Shown here in pieces: positions 1 to 10,999 of a DNA stretch of 64,000 nucleotides. Below the pieces are notes generated by a model. That model did not search any database. It had not been told where the DNA came from and saw only the letters and a list, made by a program, of their open reading frames with translations. Source of the DNA: Triglochin maritima (taxonomy: Eukaryota; Streptophyta; Magnoliopsida; Alismatales; Juncaginaceae); NCBI GenBank assembly GCA_963682175.1, contig OY821787.1:12192501-12256500 (forward strand), written 5' to 3'. The position numbers and the translations under genes were made by a program. Positions within the stretch are counted from its first letter, which is position 1. Each line of letters opens with the position of its first letter.

Positions 1-47
1 CGAACAACAAACCTACTACAAGCCAAACTAAACTTTGGGTCTATGTC

Positions 48-2473
48 TCAGCTCCACACTTCTTCATATTGCCGTAACGCCCCTTGGTTGTGAGCTAACG
101 AGCTCAAACATGCTCCCATTCCTCGGATTGTGTCCTTTATGAGCCCAAATATATCTTGCAGCCTCTTCCTCTCCTCTTTGAAGATACGACGGTTTCTCTC
201 TTGCCAACATTCATAGATTGTTGCATTAAAATCCCATTGGTTTGTTATCCGTTTGATGTGCCCCTCGGATACCCTTTGTAGGCGTTCCACCTCGAGTTCA
301 AGGCTCGGTTTGATGCTCCCATACACCCCAACCTTTCGTAAGATGTCCCTCCATACTTCCTTTATAAACACACATCCCCAAAATAGGTGTACCACGTCTT
401 CCTCCTCAGCATGGCAAAGAACGCATAAAGGGTCATGATGTGCACCCCTTTGTAGTATGTATTTCTTGGTGAGCAGCCTAGCCCTCATTGCCTTCCAGGT
501 GGTCAATGCATGTTTAGGCACATGGTGCTTGTGCCACACAAAAGTCATCCAAGGCTGAGATGTGCCTCTCGGTCTTATCTATTCCCACACCTCTCTTATC
601 TCGAGCTTCTCACCTTTCCCGTTCACCCTTATCGGTTTATCCTCATTTCCCACATGAATTCAGATTTCTTTGATTTGTGACCAAAGCTCCATCATTTCCC
701 GGGACCGTGGAGGGGGTAGGTCCCATGCCCCATTCCTAATGAAGTGTGCAACCTCAATGTCCCATGGTACCCTCAAGTTATAATGGTTCCTTTCTCCTAA
801 TTGGTGGCACTTGAATGGTTCCCCACACCAAGGGAATTGAAAGAACTTGATGGTTTTTCCATCCCCCACTTGATATTGAATGTTCTTTCTTGCAATATCC
901 TGGACTCTCAAGAGTCCTTTCCATGCCCATGAGCACGTTGATGGTGGCCAAGCAAGCCAAATCGAGCGATTGCGTAGGTATTTTCTCCTCATGTTTCTAA
1001 CCCAAAGTGAGTTCCTATTTTCCACCACAAGCCAAAAGAGGCGTACCATACCCACATCATTCCATTCTGTCAGCCTCCCCAAGCCCAATCCACATTCACC
1101 TTTTGGGGTCCACACGTCCTTCCATGCCACCGCAACCCATTTCTTTGGCCCTCCCCAAACAAATCGACACGAGACTCTCTACCTCCTTCAACACTCGTCG
1201 TGGGACCGGGAATGCACTTGTCCAATAAATGCTAAGTTACACCAAGACACTCCTCACAAGTTCCACCCGGCTAACCATTGAGAGATAGGAATGCTTCTAC
1301 GAGCTCAACTTCACCTTCACCTTATTTACCAGAGGCATACAGTGACTTCGACTCAATCTACCGGAATATAGTGGCAGCCCAAGGTAAGTGACGGGTAGAT
1401 CAACTCGGACCATTCCAAGATGGTCTTTGATCCACTCCCCATGCTCTACCTCCCCCCAAGAAGCGTTGGCTCTTTGATGCATTAAAGTGCAGCCCCGAGC
1501 AGGCCGTGAACTCCTCCAAAATGTCTTTGACAATTCTTGCATTTTCCTTTGTGGCATCCATGAAGAGAAGAACATCATCGGCAAACATAAGATGCGAAAT
1601 GTGCACATCCCCACACCTAAGTGGCTGCAAGCTGCCACTCTCCACAGCTCCCTTTATCAAGCTACTCAACACTTCCATACATAACACAAACAAATATGGG
1701 GCTAGCGGGTCCCCTTGCCTCAACCCATTGCTTGCCCCAAAAGGCTTCAAGTTTGCTCCATTTACGGTCACCACAAAAGACACGTTCATGCACACCAAGA
1801 TAAGCTTGCGCCATTTTGACGGGAACCCAAATCGTGTCATAACTTGATCAAGGAACTCCCAAGACACCAAATCGTACGCTTTCCTTAAATCCAATTTTAT
1901 ACACATCCGTCCCTTGCCCTTCTCCACGTGCATGTTGTGTCAAACTTCATGTGCGAGTAGGATGTTGTTACAAATCCTCCTACCTTCAAAAAACACGCGT
2001 TGTGTCTCTCCCACAAGTTGTGGCAACAACTTCTTCAGCCAGTTTGCTAGTATCTTCGCGATGTACCGATAGACCATAATGCAAAGAGAGATTGGCCTAA
2101 AGTCGTCCACTGTTATGGGCGTCTTCTTCTTCGGGATTAGCGTGATGGATGTATAGTTGGCTCTAGCCATCAACTTCCCACTCTTGAAAAACTCATTTAT
2201 ATACTTGAACACATCCCTCTTTATTATGCTCCATGCAGCCTTGTAGAAGCAAGCATTCATTCAATCGGGCCCCAGTGCTTTGTCCACATTTGCTCTCATA
2301 ACCACCTTTTCAACCTCCTTCATTTCAAGGTCCTTCACAAGTCGTTCCCCCTCGGCCACCCCCACTTGTGGTAGTACAATATCTTGTGTAAGTGGAGTCA
2401 CCTGAAAAAGATTAGCAAACAAATTAGAATAACGACGCCTAAACGCCTCTTTTATCTAATGTTATGTGGCCCT
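48..2473 (-). pseudogene. LINE ORF2, reverse transcriptase and zf-RVT part (broken)
   Basis: In the family this protein nicks the target DNA and copies the LINE RNA at the nick. Read from high to low coordinates, 2473-1940 gives the RT fingers with PISLC and a region ending NNILLAHEV. A TGA at 1940-1942 follows, then 1933-1400 gives the palm with KLDLRKAYDLVSW, GLRQGDPLAPYLF and the catalytic FADDVLLF (YADD variant). A frameshift then moves the thumb to 1638-1297. The region 1130-660 has the plant-LINE motif WTPKGECGLGLGRL, and 548-48 is the zf-RVT domain (LLTKKYI, CVLCHAEEEDVVHLFWGC). Frameshifts and stops separate the pieces. The order and motifs make the family assignment secure. Confidence 0.93.
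2469..2473. repeat. Target-site duplication GCCCT, left copy (element A)
   Basis: GCCCT directly precedes the TGATG start of the left LTR and recurs at 9821-9825 directly after the right LTR. It marks a 5-bp staggered integration into the LINE. Confidence 0.93.
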
Positions 2474-3673
2474 TGATGCATTGCATACATTGCATCATAT
2501 GTCGTTCATTTAGATTAACTTTATATCAATAAATGCTACTAAGGTATGTGTTTAGTCTTATTTACAGAATACAGGGACCTGAATGCAAATTACCCATATC
2601 CCGAGCATAAACGCGTGCAAGAGACTCATTTCTATCATAAAGACCAAGTCAAGATTATCGGGATTCAAATGGAAGTCCATCCAAGCATAAAAGCATTCAA
2701 AAACCTAATTACAAAAAGGCGAATGACTTAAGCACAAAAGTAGTCAGGATCTAATTGCAAAAGCCAAGGACCCGACTGCAAATTAAAGTACCAAAATATT
2801 GTTTTGGAGAAGTTCTATGGAAAAATCAATTTGGATCTCCAAATATATGAAGAAATAAATTCGGAGCTCAAAAGAAAGGAAAGAAATCAATCCAGACGCT
2901 CAAAGGACATTTAAATCATACCATAAACATACAGGAAAAATCCGGATCGAATCTGAGCCAAAAGGGTGGCGATTCCGCCGCACCCCATGTACAAAATGCG
3001 ACGGATTAGCCGCACAAAAGTCGATCCATGCGCTCAAATTTTTACCAATGCTGTATTGACGCGTGTACTTTTCGTTTATGTATTGGGATCCTCGGTTGAG
3101 GCTATAAATAAGGCCGAATCATGTATTGAAACGAGACTAGTTTTTATTTCATACTTTAGTAATAAAATTCTGTTGGTTTATTTTGTGTTTTTAGTTTTCT
3201 TTTATAGTTTCTCTAGGACCCCTTCTCATTCCCTCCATCCATGAGTTTCTAACTCTCTCCAAAGGGTGGGGGTGATGGATTTAGGGTGATGAGAAGAAGA
3301 ATGATTTATTATTTTAATTTCGTGTTAGTATATTTTGATTACTTGAGTTTATGTTGAATCATTTATCATGTAATGCTTTATAGCTAATGTGATTTATTAT
3401 AAGTTTCAGATTTCTCTAAACAAAACCCGACATCTAAACCTCCACCCGCTGGACTCTCATCCATCTTTGCTTTATTTTTAATTTGTTTTTGTTGTTCTTG
3501 CTTTAGAAATTAATTAAAAACCAAAAATCTCAAACCAAACTTATTTCTCTCTCTTTCTTTCCCTAATCAAAAATCACAAAAATAACAATATCTCTCCCTC
3601 CTTGTGTTCGACCCGTACTTGACACGTCTTCATTGACGTCGTGCACTTGCGGTATAAATTAAAATTCTCATCA
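2474..3673 (+). repeat. Element A 5' LTR (1200 bp)
   Basis: It runs from TGATGCATTG to CTCATCA and is repeated at 8623-9820. U3 has repeated phrases of the type GGACC...TGCAA (near 2575 and 2750-2785). It then has two GC-rich palindromes (2964-2985 and 2997-3014), a small hairpin and a TATA box. The start TGATGCATTGCATACATTGCATCA-type block is itself an inverted repeat (2474-2497). Confidence 0.95.
3090..3110 (+). promoter_or_regulatory. Element A LTR promoter: hairpin and TATA box
   Basis: A 12-base hairpin, CCTC-GGTT-GAGG (3090-3101), directly abuts CTATAAATA (3102-3110). This is the probable U3 core promoter; transcription should begin about 30 bases downstream. The right LTR has the same arrangement, with the TATA box at 9251-9260. 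Confidence 0.7.
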
Positions 3674-3679
3674 AGTTTT

Positions 3680-3696
3680 TGGCGCCGTTGCCGGGG
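3680..3696 (+). other. Primer-binding site, tRNA-Asp (element A)
   Basis: TGGCGCCGTTGCCGGGG lies six bases inside the 5' LTR end. It is the complement of the 3' end of plant tRNA-Asp (ending CCCCGGCAACGGCGCCA), the primer typical of Athila-like elements. Confidence 0.92.
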
Positions 3697-5106
3697 AGGC
3701 GACGAAGATTTTGTTTATTTTTTGTGATTTCGATTCTATTCTGTTTATCTTGTGCGTATCTAACTATTTGGGTTTGCGTTTTAGGAGAAAACAGACGGCG
3801 CGGCGAAATCGGGGCACATTCGGAGCAAGAAGGGTGGCGAAATCGCCGCACCCAAAGAGCAATCTGCGGCGGATCCGTCGCACGTCTGAAGCATCTGGGC
3901 TTCAAATTTTTCTGGGGTTGTCTCCATCTCTGGGTGGACGCGTAGAGCAAATGGAAATTTTCGAGAGCGGGCGGTGAACCCGACTGAGCGTGCGTAGGTA
4001 ACCTTTGTTGTCTTTTTCCTCGTAATTTCTATTTTCAGAAAATTTCCTTTTCGTAGAACTGCAATGTTAGGCTCAAAATCCATAATTTGCAATAATTCAA
4101 CTCTGACCTAAAAATTGGCAAAATTAGAAGGACTTAGTGCATGCATCATATAGTGTTTTGTTTGCATTATTCTTGCTAAATTCTTGCAAATTAATTTTTG
4201 TTGAAGAGTGCTGGAGGCAAGGTATGTGCACGGTTTTTATTGATTGCATTTAAGCATATAATTTAGTTGCATACAACCTTGCAATTGTTCCCCAACTAAA
4301 GACCCATGTTTGACTATCTTTGCCAGATTTAAGTTAAACTATCTTAAGGGCAACTCCGTAGGAAAAGATACGGTGGGGATTTCATCACCCTTCCGTGGCC
4401 CACAAATCACAATCCTAAAGTGTCACCCAAGCCTTAAAATTAAAATCTATTAGACATTAGCCCCTAAGGACTCGGACTCAATTAAGGAGAAGATTGGTTT
4501 GACTTGCTATGACTTGAAGCTGATCGAATTCAATTTGGTGTCTAGAAAGTGTTTTTGTGTTGACGTAAGTCTTCCAAGTGAAGTGGTTGTCCAATTGGCA
4601 CCGACTCTGTCGGAAGCGCCCCCACTAGCTATACACTGCCTGACCAATTTGGTTTGATTAGTGAGGGAGGTGAATCAAGCGAACCAATTCGACTCAACCA
4701 GTTAGGAGTCGTCTAGATTTAAGCGACATTAGGTCTAGGATTGTTTGAACCGTGCTTGTTTAGGAAACTTCTGACCAACCCTCTTATCTATCTTTTAGAG
4801 TTAAGTTTCCCTTCTCATCTGAGTCTTCTTTCTCTTCTCATCTCAATTCTCTAGATTAGGATTCATTTCTCATCTTTCCCCCTTCTATTGTTTGTTTCCA
4901 TTTTTGAATTTTTTAAAAAAATAAATCAATTGACTCTTGAATTTGAATTTGGAATTTAAATTTGGAATTTGAATTCAAAAATTGATTCAAACCGGTGCAC
5001 TCAAATTTGGGTTCGGGACTTGAGCAATCGACTCTCACGAGTTCATCTAGATTCCAATCTGGAGCTTAGCCCCAATCCACCTGTTGCACCATCTCACCCG
5101 GATCCA
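3697..5106 (+). other. Element A 5' leader, with a possible exon at 3785-3997
   Basis: This is a long untranslated leader between primer site and gag. A T-rich tract ending TTGCGTTTTAG (splice-acceptor-like) precedes GAG at 3785, and AG|GTAACC (donor-like) follows at 3998. Inside this segment are two GC palindromes (3832-3853 and 3865-3882) that match the pair in U3. The rest is AT-rich with no coding signal. The exon reading is an inference. Confidence 0.5.
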
Positions 5107-7533
5107 ATGGGTGAGAATGTAGTGGACCCACCTATTGCACCATCTATGACCTTGAGGGATTGGTGCTACCCAACGATGGCTGCTCAGCCATCGTGCATCG
5201 TTATGCCCACCATACCGGGTCGCGACTTCGAACTGAAGGCACAATACATGAGTATGTTGCCCAAGTTCACCTCTAGGGAAGACCCATATCTCTTCCTTAG
5301 AGAATTTGAGGAAATCTGTTCCCTTATGCAATACCAGCATATCTTTGAGGAGGCAGTGCGTCTTAAATTCGTGCCTCTAGCACTGAAGGACGACGCTAAA
5401 AAATGACTATATAGTCTAGCCGAAAGATCTATTAGGAGTTGGGCCGAGTTTGTTCAAGTATTCTTAAAGAAATATTTCCCCAACCATAAGACTATTAGGA
5501 TTAGGAATGAAATTGTTGCATTCGTTCAATCTGAGAGCGAGCTGTTCTATTCCTATTTAGACATATTTAAAAGTCTGTTGACCCAATGTCCTCATCATGG
5601 AATTCCAAGATGGAAATTGTGCCAAATTATTTATGAGGGATTGACACCTACATCTAGGGTTATGGTAGAATCTGTAAGCCAAGGAAACTTCATGTCCAAA
5701 AATGAGAATGATGCTTGGACTTTTCTTGAGCATTTAGCCGAAAATAGTATGCAATGGGACAATGCTAGAGCACCGAATAATCCAAGTATTGGATTTAGAA
5801 TAGCAAGTCAACCAAAACCAGGTGTCTTAGCTGTAGATGCTACGGTTGCTGCTGAAGCAAAACTAGTTACCCTTATGCGTAGAATGGAAAGTCTAGAGCT
5901 AAAAACCCGACCCCTAGTGAATCAAGCATCTTCTATCCCTTGCTCTAGATGTGGTCAAACTGGTCATACAATGGAGGATTGTGCGGACTTGGAACAAGTT
6001 AATGCCGCATTTAACCATTCTAGAAATGACCCATACGCATCAACCTATAACCCGGGTTGGCGTAATCATCTCAATCTTTCATGGAACCAACAAGGTCAAC
6101 CTCCTAGACAACAACCAAACACGTATAACCAAAATAATACATCATCTGGGTTTAGTAACAATGGAGATTATGATGTTAGATTGACAAGCTTGGAAAATTT
6201 GGTTAAGACTTTTATGCAAACAACCACCCAATCCTTCCAAAGGCTAGAAACACAAGTCAGCCAACTAGCACAAATAGTAGGTGAAAGAGAAAATGGTCAG
6301 TTTCCAAGTGAACCTGAGGTGAATCCAAGATCTAATAATCAATATCAGCCCTATCAACCACCTCCAGGAAGTAACAACCCTAGACCGATTCAAATGGTTC
6401 ATGAGGAGGGACCGTTCCAACAAATAAATGCAGTTGTATCATTACGGTCTGGAAAACAAGTTGATAACAATGTGGTAAATCCTAGAGCTCCTAATCCATT
6501 TAGCCATCAAGCACCCACATGTGACCTGACCATTGAACCTGAAGTCCAATTTGAAAATCCCAACCCACCTACTCAACCTGACCCTATAGCTCAACCTGAG
6601 CGAGTCTATGTTCCTAAAGCCCCATTCCCTAATAGACTCAAGAAGAGATCAAGTGCACAAATGGAGAAAATCTTGGAAGTATTTAAGCAAGTTAAGGTGA
6701 ATATTCCACTCCTAGATATGATTCAAAAAATACCTGCTTAAGCTAAATTCTTAAAGGATTTGTTTACTAAGAATAGAAAAATGAACGTACCAAAGAAGGC
6801 ATTCTTGACTGCAAACATAAGCTCTATTCTGTCCAACTCGTCTCCTATAAAGTATAAGGACCCTGGGTGTCCCACAATTTCATGTGCTATAGGAGATACT
6901 TTTATCAACAAAGCCCTTCTAGACCTTGGTGCTAGTGTTAACCTACTCCCGTTCTCTGTCTATGAGCAACTAAACCTTGGTCCACTAAAACCCTCTAAGA
7001 CAACCCTTCAATTTGCTGATTGCTCTGTTAAGAAACCAAGAGAGATAGTAGAGGATGTTTTGATTAAGGTTGGTGATTTCATTTACCCAGTGGTTTTTGT
7101 TGTTCTAGACACTGAACCTGTTGTCGATCCTAAGAGACAAATCCCTATAATACTAGGCAGACCCTTTTTAGCCACTTTTGAAGCTTTGATAAATTGTCGA
7201 AATGGGCTCATGCAACTATCTTTTGGAAACTTAAAAGTGGAATTTAATATCTTTCATGTTGATAGTGAACCAGAAATAGTATGCAATCAAAGTGATGTTG
7301 TGATGAGATCGCGTATCTATAAGATTTCTGAATCAAATAACTCATCACAAAATCAAAAAGAAAGTGAGAAAAAGGGGAGAAATTCATCTACCCAACCACC
7401 ATCACTCGAGCAAATAAGAGAACTAACACATGTGAGGGGTGTGGAATCTTTACCTCAGGGCAACATGGGGAACAAATCAACTAGATACATGCACCAACAT
7501 GGTGACATTCAATCCAGTTCTGACTATGGTTGA
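5107..7533 (+). pseudogene. Element A gag-protease polyprotein, two in-frame stops
   Basis: A single reading frame encodes Gag and an aspartic protease. It stays open upstream to about 4969, but 5107 (MGENVV) is the first ATG. The capsid core has FELKAQYMSMLPKF and PYLFLREFEEIC. A TGA at 5404-5406 replaces the tryptophan found in the related gag at 58801-60206 (KKW). A CCHC zinc knuckle, CSRCGQTGHTMEDC, lies near 5940-5982. A TAA at 6739-6741 breaks the linker, after which the frame continues into the retropepsin with DLGASVNLLPFSVYEQL and IILGRPFLAT. It ends at 7533 after a Gln/Ser-rich tail and has no RT. The assignment to Athila-like gag-pro is firm. Confidence 0.93.
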
Positions 7534-8622
7534 CTCTGAGCAAATTCAAATCCCTCTACTGCAAGTTGACTCAGGTAATAAGTGCATTTGCTTTATCTTT
7601 GCATACATTGAGGACAATGCATGATTTAGGTGTGTGTGGGGGGGGGGGGGGGGAGGGGGTGTTTTATCTATCTATCTATCTATATATTCTGTTGAAAAAA
7701 CAAAATTCAATGCTCCATGACATAGCTTAAGATTGAACTGCCAAAACCCGTGTACAAATTGTACTGAGTTTTTGTTCTTTATTATAAAGTTCTGCTTGTA
7801 GAAATGATGACATAAATCTAAGTTCCAAATAAATAACTCATTACCCTTTAAGACATGTATGCACTTAAATTGGATGAATCAAATCTTTGAAGTGGTTGAT
7901 AAAAAGCAGAGGTTGAGAAAAATATACAGGGAAGTGTGGACTTCTGATAGCTATTAAGCCTTGAGGAAAATAATAAAGGAAGAGAAGTGAGGAAAGCACA
8001 TCTTGCAAAATGATTACAAAAACCCAAGCCTTCAAGTCACTGGTCCGTAGGGGTATCTTAAAACCTGGTAACTTGAGTCTGCCAGCTCGGGATTATCGAC
8101 CAAACTCGCTACACGAATGCAAAAAATGGTAAAAGTGTCAGAAAAAGCAAATGTGCTGAATCACGGAAAAAAATATACTCAAGGCCCAAAGTTAGAAGCA
8201 TTATCCATGCCATGGTTGATCCGAATGATACTTTACCACCAGAGGAGGCGTGCAAAATAATTTAAGTGATAACATGTGTAGAAGGGTTACTGGTGTGAAT
8301 ATTGGAGGAATGAAGACCAAGTCATATTGTTTATGAGCTAGATTTATATAATGAGCATGCAAGAATTCTAAGTGAGATGTATAAGGTTGAGGTGGAGATA
8401 TTGAGAGTTATTAATGAAATATTGAATTAAGACTTTGTGGGTGTGTCAACTGAAAACCCTCACGAGACAAAACTCGTCCTCTAAGGAAACTTAGGGGTTG
8501 AAAGGCTTGTTGCACATGCTAAGTGCAACCGTGATTCCTACGAAAGTGAGTTAGGATTTCCCTGTTTTCATTTTTTATGTTTTGTTTTGCTAGGGACTAG
8601 CAAAATCTAAGTGTGGGGTATT
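7534..8622 (+). other. Element A 3' non-coding region with two polypurine tracts
   Basis: It begins with the block CATTGAGGACAATGC (7606-7620), then GGTGTGTG and a run of 16 G (7638-7653), which resembles an internal polypurine tract. About 1 kb of non-coding DNA follows. Near 8500-8600 it carries a block also seen in B, E and Q, with GTGATTCCTACGAAAGTGAG and a hairpin TTTTGCTAGGGACTAGCAAAA. The final polypurine tract is AAGTGTGGGGTATT (8609-8622). Confidence 0.75.
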
Positions 8623-9820
8623 TGATGCATTGCATACATTGCATCATATGTTTTTTCATTTAGATTAATTTTATATCAATAAATGCTACTAAGGTATGTG
8701 TTTAGTCTTATTTACAGAATACAGGGACTGAATGCAAATTACCCATATCCCGAGCATAAACGCGTGCAAGAGACTCATTTGTATCATAAAGACCAAGTCA
8801 AGATTATCGGGATTCAAATGGAAGTCCATCCAAGCATAAAAGCGTTCAAAAACCTAATTACAAAAAGGCCAAGGACTTAAGCACAAAAGTAGGCAGGACC
8901 TAATTGCAAAAGCCAAGGACCCGACTGCAAATTAAAGTACCAAAATATTATTTTGGAGAAGTTCTAAAGAAAATTCAATTTGGATCTCCAAATATATGAA
9001 GTAATAAATTCGGAGCTCAAAAGAAAGGAAAGAAATCAATCAAGACGCTCAAAGGACATTTAAATCATACCATAAACACACAGGAAAAATCCGGATCGAA
9101 TCTGAGCCAAAAAGGTGGCGATTCCGCCGCACCCCATGTACAAAATGCGGCGGATTAGCCGCACAAAAGTCGATCCGTACGCTCAAATTTTTACCAATGC
9201 TGTATTTACGCGTGTACTTTTCGTTTATGTATTGGGATCCTCGGTTGAGGCTATAAATAAGGCCGAATCATGTATTGAAACAAGACTAGTTTTTATTCCA
9301 TGCTTTAGTAATAAAATTCTGTTGGTTTATTTTGTGTTTTTAGTTTTCTTTTGTAGTTTCGCTAGGACCCCTTCTCATTCCCTCCATCCATGAGTTTCTA
9401 ACTCTCTCCAAAGGGTGGGGGTGATGGATTTAGGGTGATGAGAAGAAGAATGATGTTATTATTTTAATTTTGTGTTAGTATATTTTGATTACTTGAGTTT
9501 ATATTGAATCATTTATCATGTAATGCTTTATAGCTAATGTGATTTATTATAAGTTTCAGATTTCTCTAAACAAAACCCGACATCTAAACCTCCACCCGCT
9601 GGACTCTCATCCATCTTTGATTTATTTTTAATTTGTTTTTGTTGTTCTTGCTTTAGAAATTAATTAAAAACCAAAAATCTCAAACCAAACTTATTTCTCT
9701 CTTTCTTCCCTAATCGAAAATCACAAAAATAACAATATCTCTCCCTCCTTGTGCTCGACCCGTACTTGCCACGTCTTCATTGACGTCGTGCACTTGCGGT
9801 ATAAATTAAAATTCTCACCA
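8623..9820 (+). repeat. Element A 3' LTR (1198 bp)
   Basis: A direct copy of 2474-3673, starting TGATGCATTG and ending CTCACCA. The TSD GCCCT follows at 9821-9825. It carries the same palindromes and TATA box as the 5' LTR. Confidence 0.95.
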
Positions 9821-9825
9821 GCCCT

Positions 9826-10999
9826 CCTCTTCAAAGATGTGGCCCTCCTCACTGATTTTTTCTCACATTATTGGTGGCTCTCCTCACACGTAGGGAAGCA
9901 TGAAAGAACTGGGATTTCCGGTCCCCCTCTCGCAACCACTTCACTCTTGATTTTTGTCTTACTAAAGATTCTTCCCAAGCTAGGATGCGAGCCAATTCAT
10001 TCTTGGCCTCCCTCTCCGCCCGGGTCAACCCCTCATTTTTCGGATCCAACTTCAGCTCCGATCGAATATTCGCAAGTTAGGCTTGGGTGTCTATGACCCT
10101 CATATCCAGATTTCTAGTCTCCTTTGCTCTCCATATCTTAAGTTCCTTCTTTGCCTCTTCTAGTTTCCTAATCATGAGATACACCGTCTTCCCTTTCACA
10201 TAAATTTCCCACGCCCGCTGAATCACTTCCTTAAAACTGTCTTGCTTTGTCCAGAAATTTGAGATCCGAAACATCCTCTTCTTCTTCCTTCCTCCAAACT
10301 CCTTGGGAACTTGAGCATAACGTGGTCGCTCAAATCCCTTTCTCCTATCTCATAGAAGGATGCCGGGAAATGCTCCAGCCATGCATGCGACATGAGTATA
10401 CGATCTATCGGGGTCTCTATACGGGCATCCCCATCCGAAGAATTGGACCATGTGAATTCCCCACCGGTGGATGGGACTTCAAGTAAATGGGCTAAGACCA
10501 CACACTCGTTGAACTCCTCCATAGCTACCAAGTTTAACCCCGCTCCTCCTTGCTTCTCGCTCCCACTACGAATACAATTAAAGTTGCCCCCCACCAGCCA
10601 TGGTACTTCGGGAGTGGGCACAACTTTCCCAATATCCTCCCAAAGCTTACGTCTCTCAACATGTCCATTCTCCCCATATATTGCCATCAAAGCCATGCGC
10701 GAGCCATTATGTATGATGCAACCTTCCAAATGCAATTATTGGGTAGTTTGATATGTCACCTTTAAGTCCACCACTTGCTCATTCCAAAGCACAAGGATGT
10801 GCCCGGCTTCCGTAATCATATTATTAGAGGCACACACACGTGGCCAAATTGCTTTCCTGAATCTCTCCATTTTCTTTAACTTCACTTTGTGTTCCACAAG
10901 ACATACCACGTTCGCACTTGCTTCCTTTATGCGACCTCGAATCATGTGCGCACGGTCGGGTCCATTTACGCCGCACACATTCCAAAATAGGGCATTCAT
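9826..10999 (-). pseudogene. LINE ORF2, endonuclease and linker (broken)
   Basis: This is the N-terminal half of ORF2. It starts at ATG 10999 (MNALFWNVCGVNG), with the AP-endonuclease-like motifs FWNVCG, VEHKVK, a central AIYGENG, FTWSN, IDRILMS and LSDHVML. An in-frame TAA lies at 10736-10738. The metal-binding motif normally written GDFN reads GNFN here (VGGNFNCI, near 10580-10600), an Asp-to-Asn change that should abolish nicking. A frameshift near 10225-10275 leads to the linker (10274-9849; KSRVKWLREGDRKSQFFH). The frame then meets the element A insertion at 9820. Confidence 0.92.

Larger units (their letters stand above)
1..2473 (-). mobile_element. L1-type LINE, 3' portion (continues at 9821-13350)
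   Basis: This is the 3' two-fifths of a plant L1-clade non-LTR retrotransposon read on the minus strand. It holds the reverse transcriptase and the C-terminal zinc-binding region. The other part lies at 9821-13350, because LTR element A has inserted between them and duplicated GCCCT. The LINE 3' end and poly-A tail would lie left of base 1, so its target-site duplication cannot be checked. The reading frame shifts near 1400-1640 and again before 1130, and there are stop codons, so the copy is dead. Confidence 0.93.
2474..9820 (+). mobile_element. Element A: non-autonomous Athila-like LTR retrotransposon
   Basis: This 7347-bp element is complete from LTR to LTR, with ends TGATG...CATCA (right copy CACCA) and a perfect GCCCT duplication. 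The order is 5' LTR, tRNA-Asp primer site, leader, gag-protease reading frame with two stops, 3' non-coding region, polypurine tract, 3' LTR. No reverse transcriptase, RNase H or integrase is present, so it must have moved with enzymes made elsewhere. The two LTRs differ by a few dozen small changes by eye, so it is older than element E. It interrupts LINE ORF2. Confidence 0.94.

Noticed and set aside
2546..3244. Small plus-strand frames in the LTRs of A (repeated at 8683-9393)
   Set aside because: They span U3 promoter sequence and are duplicated only because the LTR is; no protein motif.
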